Positions 1 through 7,814 of a stretch of DNA of 64,000 nucleotides are shown here, one piece after another. The DNA is from UBA6224 sp963730375 (GTDB lineage Bacteria > Patescibacteriota > Saccharimonadia > Saccharimonadales > UBA4665), in NCBI GenBank assembly GCA_963730375.1, contig CAVSRJ010000004.1, positions 1-64,000 on the forward strand. Direction: 5' to 3'. The position numbers and the translations under genes were made by a program. The first letter of the stretch is position 1; the number at the start of each line of letters is the position of its first letter. Under the pieces are notes generated by a model that did no database searches, was not told the origin of the DNA, and saw only the letters and a list, made by a program, of their open reading frames with translations.

Positions 1-1449
1 TTGCCTTTCAACTACATAGTATTGCTAATATGCACTCCAAGAAGGATTAGAGATTGTTAAATGGTTTGTTGAGGAGGGGGTATCTGCAAAGACAGTCAAG
101 AAACGTGATGCTATGAAAGAGCTGCTTATATACCTAGCCAGGAATAAGGGTAAGATTGGCTATACGGTATTCTATAAGATGTGGCGTGCTTCCCGTGACG
201 CACCGTCCTACTATTCAGATATAAGGCCACTTTAATGGGTTAGGGGTGTCTGTACGATCCGCAACCGAACCCATAACTGACACACCCATAGGTCGCTACA
301 TGGAGGGTATTTTGTTCTGGCGGTCAACTTGATAATGAAGTCAAAGGCGAAACAGCCAAAGACAATATGTCCTCTGTGGCTAAACAAGGTTGGTGGCAAG
401 GTTCTCCGCCTCCTGGATACAGCATTAAAAAATCAAGATCAGCGTTGATAAATATCGTTCTACACTAAACAGAATGAGCAATGCAGACACCATTTTAGGC
501 CTCTATGAGGCCTATGCAACTGGTCAATATAGCAGAGCTATATAAAGCGTATGGCAAGAGAGAAAGGTCTTAAAAACGTTCGGGGTGGCTGGCTCAACGG
601 TACTTCAATAGACCGTCTACTCTCACAACCTGCATACGCTGGATATGTGTGCAATAAACACACTAGCTGGGAGATGTTCGACGGTAAACACATAACAGAA
701 GCCATAATCAGGAGATCTGTTCGATAAGGTACAGCGTGTTTTAGCCCAGCAATCGAGGCGTGCAAATAAAAAAGATAAACGCGTGATAGGCGTAAACCCA
801 CAATATCCATTTGCAAAGTGGTTAATTTGCCCTAACTGTATAAAAACTATCGTGGCTCTGCACCTCGCAGGCAACGGTGCACATATACCTCGTTACGGGT
901 GTTCTAGCAAAGAATGTGTTGGCAAGTCTAAGTCTATGAAAGCTGATATGCTTCACGCTCATTTTGCAGACATGTATTAATATTACGCCAACAGAGGGTG
1001 TCCTAAAGCTCTACAAACAAATACTAAACCGTCAAGCCATAAAACAACTCGGAAATATAAACAATCGTCTGGATGCTCAGCGTAAAAGTCTAAGAGAACT
1101 AGACAAAGAACGCCTAGAGGCTTTAAGAAATGCAAATAACGGATCGCTTTCATCTGATGAAAAGGACGAGGTGATAGCCTACATCACTGCTGACAAGTCT
1201 GAGATACTGGAGAATATAAACAAACTCGAGGAGCAGCAACAAGTAAAACAAAGTGCAATAGAGTACGCTTTAAACTTTATGCAAGATGTAAAGCGATTGT
1301 GGCTAGATGCTGACCCAGACCTAAAGATAAGGTTCCAAAAAATGATATTCCCAGAGGGGCTGACATTCGATACATCTACGTTAACTTTTGGAACCCTACA
1401 ATTAGCCCACTTTACAGATACGCACCAAATAAAAATGACCTATCCATGA
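1..1449 (+). pseudogene. Degenerate large serine recombinase
   Basis: Translating across several frames gives a near-continuous large serine recombinase. The first 230 bases encode the rest of a resolvase catalytic domain (VKKRDAMKELLIYLARNKGK, FYKMWRASRDAPSYY), then a recombinase domain (SVAKQGWWQGSPPPGYSI, GGWLNGTSIDRLLSQPAYAG, about 380-660), a zinc-ribbon with CPNC (about 783-980), and a coiled-coil C-terminus (964-1449). Frames change near 230, 430, 710, 780 and 970, some at short T runs. The N-terminal catalytic serine is not visible, so the gene begins before the window or is truncated. Such enzymes integrate and excise mobile elements. The gene stops 15 bp from a tRNA-Glu, consistent with the end of an old integrated element. 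I am confident of the family and that the gene is not intact as written. Confidence 0.85.
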
Positions 1450-1464
1450 AAGATAAGTCATCTT

Positions 1465-1539
1465 TGGTGACCTCACGGGGAATCGAACCCCAATTGCCAG
1501 GATGAGAACCTGGTGTCCTAACCGTTAGACGATGCGGCC
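1465..1539 (-). tRNA. tRNA-Glu (CTC anticodon)
   Basis: The reverse complement folds as a cloverleaf with a D-arm typical of tRNA-Glu (TCGTCTAACGGTTAGGACACC), an anticodon stem CCAGG/CCTGG enclosing loop TTCTCAT (anticodon CTC), and a T-arm GGGGTTCGATTCCCC. The acceptor stem GGCCGCA/TGAGGTC has one mismatch. CCA is encoded at 1465-1467. It reads GAG codons. It lies beside the recombinase remnant, so it may have been the integration target. Confidence 0.93.
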
Positions 1540-1580
1540 ACAATTAACCAAACAATGGTAGCATAATCCCCCCTGTTAGT

Positions 1581-2321
1581 CTAGGGTGCATCGAGTGCTG
1601 TGCAGTCGGCATTGGCTGCGAGTCCCGCCTGAAAAATGTGCAGTCGGTCGTCAGCTGATGATTGGCCTGTGTCTTGGGCGTCCTCGCCGATCTCGTAGAG
1701 ACTCATGGCAGCTTTAAGCGCAATGGTAGCATTAAAATCTGGCGCCAGTCGAACTATCTGTGCGCTGTAACAGTCGGCTTGCTTTTCGCCCAGTAGTTTA
1801 AGGCCAGAGTCTACGCGTCCAGAATCGTACAGTCCAGCAGATTTTTGTATTGCATGACCTATCTCGTGTGCAAAGAAGATGCTGGTGGTGTGCGCGGGAT
1901 ACGCAGTGCCCCCTAGGGCGTTGATAAAGTTGTGATCTATAACAATGGTGTCTTGATCGGAGCAGAACAGATTTGCGTTGTTTAGGTCTGCTGAGATATC
2001 AACTATTTTTCCATCAAAACCGCAATGGAACGATTCGTTATCTCGCAGATACCTCAGCTTGGCCGTTACCCCAGGCTCTATCTGCTGAGCTGCAACAAGT
2101 TGTTGCTCGAATAGTTGTGCCACCATGGTGCGCGACAGGGCGAGGGTTGCAGGAGCCGGTGATGGCCGTGGCGGGCTGACAGTTTCTTGTGACAAGCCGG
2201 TGGGCTCAGCGGTGACGAGCGGATGCGTCTCGAAAGTGTGTTGTGGTGCAGTATTCGGACTGCCGCAGGCGGAGGCGAATGCGCAAGACGCACCGGCAGC
2301 CACTAAACCAGGTCTCTTCAT
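1581..2321 (-). CDS. Putative lipoprotein zinc metalloprotease
   Basis: This 246-residue protein starts with a short signal-like segment ending in a lipobox-like SACG near residue 19, followed by a Thr/Pro-rich linker to about residue 60. The catalytic-like domain holds HEIGH at 152-156 within FFAHEIGHAIQ, and the downstream EKQADCYS could supply a third zinc ligand, as in putative neutral zinc metallopeptidases. It is probably an extracytoplasmic protease; the substrate is unknown. A TATAAA box sits 6 nt before the ATG with no Shine-Dalgarno, so the mRNA may be leaderless. It lies 37 bp downstream of rlmH on the same strand and could also be read through from there. The protease call rests mainly on the motif. 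Confidence 0.7.
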   Translation of the reverse strand: MKRPGLVAAGASCAFASACGSPNTAPQHTFETHPLVTAEPTGLSQETVSPPRPSPAPATLALSRTMVAQLFEQQLVAAQQIEPGVTAKLRYLRDNESFHCGFDGKIVDISADLNNANLFCSDQDTIVIDHNFINALGGTAYPAHTTSIFFAHEIGHAIQKSAGLYDSGRVDSGLKLLGEKQADCYSAQIVRLAPDFNATIALKAAMSLYEIGEDAQDTGQSSADDRLHIFQAGLAANADCTALDAP

Positions 2322-2358
2322 ATACTATTTATAACATAAAAACAAGATATTTGCTGAT

Positions 2359-2790
2359 CTATTTATGATAGGGGATGCCGGCGTTGATGGTGCTGGCTCG
2401 ATACAGTGTTTCGAGCAATGTCACCATAGCCAGGTCATGTGGCAGCGTTAGTTTCGACAGGCTAAGCTTGAAGTCAACGGCATCAACAACAGCCTTTGGT
2501 AGCCCACCGGGACCACCGATAATAAAGCTTGGCTCCTGGGCGTCCAGCGCCTTTTTCTCAAGAAAACTGGCGAGTTCGTTGCTCGTCAATTGCGTCCCTT
2601 CGACGATAAGGCCGACTTTGTATGTCCCGTTGGCCGCCTGGAGTATCTTGTCGGCGTCGTCGACAGATTTGTCGGGTAGCTGGGTGACGCGTACGGTATG
2701 GTAGTGCTTGAGCCGCTTCAAATATTCATCCCAACCAGCTTCTGCGTACTTTAGCTTTGGCTTGCCGATGGTGATGATATGTATCTTCAT
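2359..2790 (-). CDS. rlmH: 23S rRNA pseudouridine-1915 N3-methyltransferase RlmH
   Basis: At 143 residues this matches the usual 150-160 residue SPOUT-fold RlmH, which methylates pseudouridine 1915 in helix 69 of 23S rRNA using SAM. Diagnostic stretches are the N-terminal MKIHIITIGK, the SAM-binding knot FIIGGPGGL near residues 89-97, and the C-terminal LPHDLAMVTLLETLYRA followed by INAGIPYHK, which carries the conserved PYH end. It lies 8 bp downstream of the TylF-like methyltransferase gene and is probably cotranscribed with it. Nothing about it looks damaged. Confidence 0.95.
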   Translation of the reverse strand: MKIHIITIGKPKLKYAEAGWDEYLKRLKHYHTVRVTQLPDKSVDDADKILQAANGTYKVGLIVEGTQLTSNELASFLEKKALDAQEPSFIIGGPGGLPKAVVDAVDFKLSLSKLTLPHDLAMVTLLETLYRASTINAGIPYHK

Positions 2791-2798
2791 GCGGTATC

Positions 2799-3422
2799 CT
2801 ATGTCCGCATAATACCCATATTTTGTCGAACTGTCACTTTATTTTTCAACTGGGGCGCGAACTGTTTTACGGCTCGGGCAGGTCCGGGTAGCGCTTCGCG
2901 GGCGTAATCATCAACAATAACAGTGGCGCCTGGGGCTAATCGTGGCAGTACCAGATGCAAGGAGTCGCGAATTGATGCATAAAAATCACCATCTAAAAAT
3001 GCAAAGGCAATCTGGTCGGGCACGTCAGTATCTGTTAATTCGGCAAACCAGCCCTTATGAATAGCTGGTGGTCGCAACGATGCTCTGTGAAATTCCTGCA
3101 AGAACTGCTTTTTGCTGACAGCCAGTTCTCCTGCCTGAAACTGATCGCCGGCAACGCTGGTGTCCTCGGGGCTTTTCGGCGGTAAGCCGGCGAATGAGTC
3201 ATAGACATGAAAATCCCTGGTGTCGCTATACGCATCCAGCAGCCGCCGAATAAATAAACTGGTTGTGCCCTGATAGCAGCCAAACTCGACCACCGCGCCG
3301 TGTATACCCTGCTGCAGCACCCGCTCCAGCTCTGTTAGGATGGTGGTAATTTGCGCGCGGCTTACTTGCTCTGAGATTAGGTTGTGCTCGCGCGCGATGG
3401 TGTCGGCTAGAGCTCGTCCCAT
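2799..3422 (-). CDS. TylF/MycF-like SAM-dependent methyltransferase
   Basis: The 207-residue protein has the class I methyltransferase signature VVEFGCYQGTTS near residue 44 and family-typical segments DFHVYDSFAGLP and IAFAFLDGDFYASIRDSL, then ATVIVDDYA. These are hallmarks of the macrocin O-methyltransferase (TylF/MycF) family, whose members methylate sugar hydroxyls and need a metal ion. A sugar in an envelope glycan is a plausible substrate, but nothing in the sequence names it. Its start overlaps the end of the upstream regulator gene by 16 bp, so the two are translationally linked. Confidence 0.82.
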   Translation of the reverse strand: MGRALADTIAREHNLISEQVSRAQITTILTELERVLQQGIHGAVVEFGCYQGTTSLFIRRLLDAYSDTRDFHVYDSFAGLPPKSPEDTSVAGDQFQAGELAVSKKQFLQEFHRASLRPPAIHKGWFAELTDTDVPDQIAFAFLDGDFYASIRDSLHLVLPRLAPGATVIVDDYAREALPGPARAVKQFAPQLKNKVTVRQNMGIMRT

Positions 3423-4159
3423 AGTCGGTCGAATAGCTCCTTTTGTAATTGCGCCATGCCAGCGTTGTTGAGGACGATACCGGACAACACGTTAGTGGTG
3501 TTCATAGTGATGAATGCGGTTTTGTCGCCGTAGATGATGGTATAGCAGTTGGGCGCCTCGCCGCGTTTTGGCGGCAGCCATTTACGATTAGAAAGTGGGT
3601 CCTGTTCGCCACCGGAGCCAACCGCGATAACTTGTACCGAGATGCCTTCGGCAATACGGCGCTTGGTGAAATTGGGAAAGTTTTGGTACAGATGGTGCCG
3701 GAGCTGCTTGGTCGAAATGACTCGGTAGCCTCGTTTGTCCTTGCGGCAGGTGGCAATAACGTCACGCAAAATGGCGGCGACGCCCTCAGTGTCTTCGTAA
3801 TAGGTGGCGAACTGCACTTCGGCCAGTGTGTCGCGGTAGCTGTTTGGCTGCTGCAATGAGGTGATGTAGTCGTCAGCTGTTTTTTCGGCGTTGATAGCTT
3901 TAATCTGGCGTTCCTTCAGCAGTTCCAGGATGACCTTGGGGTCAGTCGCCTTGTAGCGGCGTTGTTTACCAATTTCTATGGAGCCAACCATCCCCTGCTC
4001 TGCTAATGCCTTGACGGATTCATAGACAGAACCGCGGTTGATGCCGGTGATGGCCGCGATAGACCGCAGCGAGCTTTGGGGTTGGTGGACCAGCGCCTCA
4101 TAGACTCGTTTGTCACGAGTTTGTAGGCCAATTTCTTGAAAATCAAACATGTCACTCAT
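3407..4159 (-). CDS. TrmB-like transcriptional regulator
   Basis: This 250-residue protein opens with a winged-helix domain (residues about 10-75: KRVYEALVHQPQSSLRSIAA, ITGINRGSVYESVKALAEQG) of the TrmB type, followed by a helical linker and a C-terminal domain of about 150 residues resembling effector-binding modules of TrmB-like proteins. Such proteins sense small molecules, often sugars. It is the first gene of a likely operon with the TylF-like methyltransferase and rlmH, so it may control them or itself. A TATACT box lies 36 bp upstream of the ATG; an AGGAG stands 17 nt from the ATG, too far for a normal ribosome site, so the exact start is not certain. Confidence 0.75.
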   Translation of the reverse strand: MSDMFDFQEIGLQTRDKRVYEALVHQPQSSLRSIAAITGINRGSVYESVKALAEQGMVGSIEIGKQRRYKATDPKVILELLKERQIKAINAEKTADDYITSLQQPNSYRDTLAEVQFATYYEDTEGVAAILRDVIATCRKDKRGYRVISTKQLRHHLYQNFPNFTKRRIAEGISVQVIAVGSGGEQDPLSNRKWLPPKRGEAPNCYTIIYGDKTAFITMNTTNVLSGIVLNNAGMAQLQKELFDRLWDEL

Positions 4160-4285
4160 AATCTACAGATTAATCTCCTAGCGCTAGTATAACATGTGTC
4201 AAAAATTTGTTGCCAAAATGGCTTTGTGGCGTGCCTACATGTGCCTATAGTGGTTCCTCATTGACGTAACAAGGAGAAACAACCA

Positions 4286-5014
4286 ATGCCTACCCAAGCC
4301 GAAGCCGTGACCGCCGATGTCCGCATGAAGCTCCATGTAGCTGAAACGACGCTCGATAGCTTTGATTTGATTGCACGAGCTGACTTCATCGAGGATGAGC
4401 AACAAACCCCATATGCGAGGCCGTTAGCCAGTACGCCATTGAGAACCGCTCTCGTGGAGTACTGTGAAGCTGTTCCGGGTCTCCACCAGGCCAACAAGGA
4501 CAGCTGGCAAGACTGGGCGGCAGATTTGCGCAGCCGCGATGAGTATCCGGCGCCACAGACCATCGGGCTTGGCTGGCTAAACGATACACCCGCCCGTACT
4601 CAGGTACGCGTGCCAGAGGTCACCAGAAACAGCTTTGGTCTCCTGACGTACGGCGTGATGCGCGAGTCGCACCCTGAAGTCTTGCGGCTCATCGAGGAAT
4701 TCCCAAAATATCGCTATAAGGGCGAACAGGAGCGGGTGTTTGATAACGACCACGACGAGCACCGTACTAGGCCAGTGGTCGAGCTGAACCCGACCCACCC
4801 ATTCATCAATTGGGACGCTATAGAGGACCAGGTGATACGAATAAAACGTCGTTTTACCGACAGTGCCTTTTATGCGTACATGCAGCAGCGCGCAGCTGAG
4901 GATGGCTTTGCCGATAGGTTGCAGGAAGCAGCCGAGCTTCGGGCGAGTGAGCGTAGGCCAGTGGTGCCAGCACCTCGCGGCATATTGGATATGGCGGGGA
5001 TATCCCTCGGGTGA
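4286..5014 (+). CDS. Hypothetical protein (242 aa)
   Basis: I do not recognise this family. The protein is soluble, acidic and Arg/Glu-rich, with no signal peptide and no membrane segment. An AGGAG stands 8 nt before the ATG, so the start is well supported, and this gene uses a Shine-Dalgarno unlike many neighbours. It is divergent from the TrmB-like regulator gene, with the shared 125 bp region between them holding both promoters. The C-terminal third is helical and charged. It is followed by a damaged small gene on the same strand. Confidence 0.7.
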   Translation: MPTQAEAVTADVRMKLHVAETTLDSFDLIARADFIEDEQQTPYARPLASTPLRTALVEYCEAVPGLHQANKDSWQDWAADLRSRDEYPAPQTIGLGWLNDTPARTQVRVPEVTRNSFGLLTYGVMRESHPEVLRLIEEFPKYRYKGEQERVFDNDHDEHRTRPVVELNPTHPFINWDAIEDQVIRIKRRFTDSAFYAYMQQRAAEDGFADRLQEAAELRASERRPVVPAPRGILDMAGISLG

Positions 5015-5108
5015 TGCTCATCCGGTGTCATAACAATGTTGCCACTATCGCTAGCCCCGTGGCGTACTCCGGCGTATCGTGCTGCATACAAACCCGAAAG
5101 GAATCATC

Positions 5109-5436
5109 ATGAGTCTTCTGGAAACAATTCAATCTAATACACCACCAACGCTTGCCTGCAGCGCAGTCCCAACGACATTGCTGACATGCTCGACGTCCAG
5201 CCACGCATGCCGATAGGGTAACGGCAGCGGCGAGTGAACTCGCCAGTATGGGCTTTTTGGTTAGCTGTATGAGCGATAACCCTCACCGCTATCCCGGCAT
5301 AGATGTCGAGGCTGCGAACGGCACAATGTACGCGTTTTGGCCGAAGCTTGATGATGCTGCTCGGGTGGTTCTGGGTGAGCGGCTTGGCTTCACTATCGAC
5401 CCTGCCCTGCCCGAGGAATCAGTCGTGGCCGAGTAG
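5109..5436 (+). pseudogene. Small unknown gene, two apparent frameshifts
   Basis: An AAGGA precedes an ATG at 5109 that opens MSLLETIQSNTPPT. The coding signal then moves to a second frame (SPNDIADMLDVQPRMPIG) and to a third (ASELASMGFLVSCMSDN through GFTIDPALPEESVVAE), ending at a TAG at 5434-5436. The joined product would be about 108 residues. I do not recognise it. Either two single-base indels broke it or the assembly is wrong here. The shorter ORF that begins at 5248 would be only the C-terminal part. It overlaps the converging polymerase gene by 18 bp. Confidence 0.5.
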
Positions 5437-6729
5437 CAGCTCGAAGTACTGTGTGCCACCGAACGGGATTTTTTGTTTGATGACTTTGGTGCCCTCCAGT
5501 GCGTTGGCGTAGGTGACGGTAAAGCCACCGTAGCGCTCGTTGATCTCATCGACCGCGGTGGTGAGCCATTCAGCTCGGTTGACGTCCTCCAGTAGTGAGG
5601 CCTGCGCCCGGTTACTGGGCGTCAGCTGGTAGCACGTCACGCCGATGGCGCTGATAATCATGTGCTTGGGCCGCTGGTTGAACAGCAGTAAGGCACGCCG
5701 ATAAATCTCCTGGTCGGTATAAAACGAGGTGCGGAACATTTTGCGCTGCACCCAGCTTTCGCCGTTCTGGAAGCTGCACCAGACCAGCAGGCCGCGGGCA
5801 TCGACGTTTTTGTAGCGCAGCTTCATGCCGGTGGTTTGGCACAGATAGTGCAGCCGCGGCAGCACCAGTTCATCGCGGTTGGTTCGGGCATCGAGGACGA
5901 ATTGGCGCCCCACCATGCCCAGGCGGGTTGGGGCGGCATCGGTTTCGTAGCCGCGTAGTCGCCGATACCAGTCGTCGCCGATGACGCTGCGAAAGACGCG
6001 CTTGCGCAGTAGCTCGGCCGGTGCGTCCAGGAACTGAAGTGGCGTGAAGATGTCATGGGCGTTGAGCCGCGCTTCGTAATGCTCGGCAATGCCGGGCAGA
6101 TCGGTCAGCTGCAGCTGGGCAAACGTCTCGCGCAGATTGGTGTGGTCGATGACATCCATGCCATCCGGCTTGTGCAGCCCTGCCGCCAGCTTAGCCAGAA
6201 AGCGGTTGGGCGCAATCCCAATGTTGCAGCGCATCCAGCTGCCGAGTTGCTCGCGCAGCTGCTGCTTTATCTCCTGCCCTATCTCGGTCAGCGGACGTTG
6301 GTTTATCTGACGGGTGCCGTGGAAATCGATGATGCCCTCATCGATGGATTTCATGCGGACATCGGGTGAATATTGTTTCATGATGGCGGCCAGACGTCGG
6401 TAGGCGTGGTGGTACTTGGCCGGGTCGGATTCCAGTATGATGAAGTCGGGTATCAGGTCCTGGGCTTCATCTAGGCGCATGCCTACCTTGACGCCGCGGG
6501 CTTTAGCCTCGTACGAGCAGGCGATGACACAGCAGTGCTTGGTGATGCGGTTGGTGACGCCGATGGGTCGGCCGCGCAGGCTGGGGTGGGCCTGCTGCTC
6601 CACCGTGGCAAAGCAGCTGTTGAGGTCGATGTGCATGATGTTAGCCGGCTCGTGATTGAGTGGGATGTGCACACCCTGGCGAGTGGCGGCGGCACTGAGC
6701 GTGGGGCTGTTGGGCTGTCGGTCGCTCAT
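5419..6729 (-). CDS. Y-family (translesion) DNA polymerase
   Basis: The 436-residue protein has the Y-family catalytic signature: HIDLNSCFATVEQQ (metal-binding Asp, steric-gate Phe) at about residues 33-46, and MKSIDEGIIDF with the paired Asp-Glu. Next come helix-hairpin-helix-like LTDLPGIAEHYEARL, and a C-terminal little-finger region. Such enzymes copy damaged templates with low fidelity. It resembles the DinB/UvrX/ImuB branch, and I cannot place it more finely. About 31 residues precede the canonical MHIDLN start; the first ATG overlaps the stop of the upstream small gene by 4 bp (ATGA), which favours the long form by translational coupling. It is the last gene of a short operon with two paralogous small proteins. 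Confidence 0.9.
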   Translation of the reverse strand: MSDRQPNSPTLSAAATRQGVHIPLNHEPANIMHIDLNSCFATVEQQAHPSLRGRPIGVTNRITKHCCVIACSYEAKARGVKVGMRLDEAQDLIPDFIILESDPAKYHHAYRRLAAIMKQYSPDVRMKSIDEGIIDFHGTRQINQRPLTEIGQEIKQQLREQLGSWMRCNIGIAPNRFLAKLAAGLHKPDGMDVIDHTNLRETFAQLQLTDLPGIAEHYEARLNAHDIFTPLQFLDAPAELLRKRVFRSVIGDDWYRRLRGYETDAAPTRLGMVGRQFVLDARTNRDELVLPRLHYLCQTTGMKLRYKNVDARGLLVWCSFQNGESWVQRKMFRTSFYTDQEIYRRALLLFNQRPKHMIISAIGVTCYQLTPSNRAQASLLEDVNRAEWLTTAVDEINERYGGFTVTYANALEGTKVIKQKIPFGGTQYFELLLGHD

Positions 6730-6995
6730 GTTGTGGCCTCGACGATGGCGGTGAGCGTCCAGGTCAGGCCCTCGGCATCAAACTCCAGGCGGTAGTCGTG
6801 GGTGCCGTCACTCATGTCAAAGACATGAATCATGCGGCGACCCTTGGTGGTAGGGTGTCGTAATCCCAGTTCACGAAAGGTAACTTCCCCGCCCCGGTAG
6901 CGCATGCGCACCGGCATGCAGCCGGAACGGACGTCACCCTGGCGGTACATGGCCACGACCTCAACGCGCTCGTTAAGGGAGTCAAATATCTCCAT
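6726..6995 (-). CDS. Small protein of polymerase operon, paralogue A
   Basis: This 89-residue soluble protein is related to the gene at 7112-7375: both end in a segment of the type hydrophobic-FDM(S/T)DG, a Tyr-Arg-Leu, then WTL (MIHVFDMSDGTHDYRL here, IIQLFDMTDGDNTYRL there). The family is not one I recognise. AGGAG lies 7 nt before the ATG. Its stop overlaps the polymerase start by 4 bp, so the two products are made together. The close coupling suggests a partner or regulator of the polymerase, comparable in position, not in sequence, to YolD genes beside UvrX in Firmicutes. Confidence 0.78.
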   Translation of the reverse strand: MEIFDSLNERVEVVAMYRQGDVRSGCMPVRMRYRGGEVTFRELGLRHPTTKGRRMIHVFDMSDGTHDYRLEFDAEGLTWTLTAIVEATT

Positions 6996-6998
6996 GGT

Positions 6999-7109
6999 CT
7001 ATCTCCTGATGGTGGGGCCACGGCCGGCCCACGGACCCAGCATGCTGTCGTGCGTAATGGCGCCCGTGCGCTCGCGGATGATGCAATCAGCTCGATGTAT
7101 GCGCTGCAT
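6999..7109 (-). CDS. Possible 36-aa basic peptide in polymerase operon
   Basis: Between the two paralogous small genes is an open frame of 36 codons that begins 2 nt after the stop of the upstream gene and ends just before the ATG of the next one, containing the next gene's ribosome site in its tail. The predicted peptide is arginine-rich (MQRIHRADCIIRERTG at its start). Placement suggests translation by reinitiation, but so short an ORF can arise by chance. No family is recognisable. Confidence 0.35.
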   Translation of the reverse strand: MQRIHRADCIIRERTGAITHDSMLGPWAGRGPTIRR

Positions 7110-7111
7110 GG

Positions 7112-7375
7112 CTACGCCCCTGCCCGCATACCCACCAGGGTCCACTGGTCGTCGCTGTGGCGCAGACGATAGGTATTGTCGCCATCGGTCATATCGAATA
7201 GCTGGATAATCTGCTGCCCTTTGCGCACGAGGTAGACCAGTCCGTCGGCGAACGAGACCTGGCTGCCATCCAGTTCAATCTGCTTAGGGTACGAGCGCAT
7301 GTTGCTGGTGTTGGTTTTGAAGTAAAAGGCGTTGACGTTGATTTCTTTGTTGATGGGAAAGAGTTCCGTGTTCAT
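7112..7375 (-). CDS. Small protein of polymerase operon, paralogue B
   Basis: The start at 7375 (MNTELFPINKEINVNAFYF) is chosen because AAGGAG lies 8 nt upstream; an upstream in-frame start would run through a strong hairpin. The 87-residue product is a paralogue of the 6726-6995 gene, sharing the IIQLFDMTDGDNTYRL-type block near its C-terminus. It is the first gene of the Y-family polymerase operon. No membrane segment or known motif is visible. The two paralogues may form a complex or a small barrel domain that acts with the polymerase; that is inference only. Confidence 0.75.
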   Translation of the reverse strand: MNTELFPINKEINVNAFYFKTNTSNMRSYPKQIELDGSQVSFADGLVYLVRKGQQIIQLFDMTDGDNTYRLRHSDDQWTLVGMRAGA

Positions 7376-7393
7376 GGTGCAAGCTCCTTGTGC

Positions 7394-7457
7394 GGCTTCC
7401 CCGCCAGCCAGCATTGCGCCCAGCTACGCTGGACGACGGGCTGGCTGACGGGAAGCC
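7394..7457 (-). promoter_or_regulatory. Long leader hairpin before polymerase operon
   Basis: Arms at 7394-7412 and 7440-7457 are complementary over about 17 bp with one small irregularity. Between them lies a second perfect 5-bp hairpin (7420-7424 with 7428-7432). The structure ends 4 nt from the AAGGAG of the first operon gene, so it sits where it could control ribosome access or mRNA stability. It has no U-run on the coding strand, so it is not an ordinary terminator. Confidence 0.6.
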
Positions 7458-7814
7458 CGGTTGCCTAAGTTAATAAGATGTCAAAAGAGGCTGGATGCGT
7501 GTGCGACACGACCAGAGACGGCTTTGCTAGAAGATGTCTAGAGAGCGATTCACCGAAGTGTACGGGCCCGTTCTACGCGTACATCGTGGAGTGAATGACT
7601 AAAAGCTTGCGGCGTCAGCAGTGACGATTCGGCGACCCAGTCGGGCTCGAACAGTGTACCGGCCAAAACGTGAATAAGTCTGCACGGAGGAATCTGCGGA
7701 GTCTCCACAAAAGCCCGTACACGGCTACCCATAATTATACGCCGGCGCCACGCGCACGCAATCTTGTTATTGGGCTAGATTATGACGCGAATATCGACAA
7801 AAGGCCGAGCGATT
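7458..7814. other. Intergenic stretch without a supported gene
   Basis: About 360 bases separate the polymerase operon leader from the lipoprotein gene. Short ORFs here have no ribosome site, no promoter-like box at the right place and no recognisable sequence. It probably contains the polymerase operon promoter. I looked for a LexA-type GAAC-N4-GTTC box and did not find a convincing one. Confidence 0.5.

Noticed and set aside
7550..7732. A 60-codon minus-strand frame in the gap before the lipoprotein gene
   Set aside because: No promoter box or ribosome site at a suitable distance, and composition looks random.
7376..7735. LexA-type SOS box before the polymerase operon
   Set aside because: CGAACAGTGTACCG near 7650 has only one good half and lies far from the operon start.
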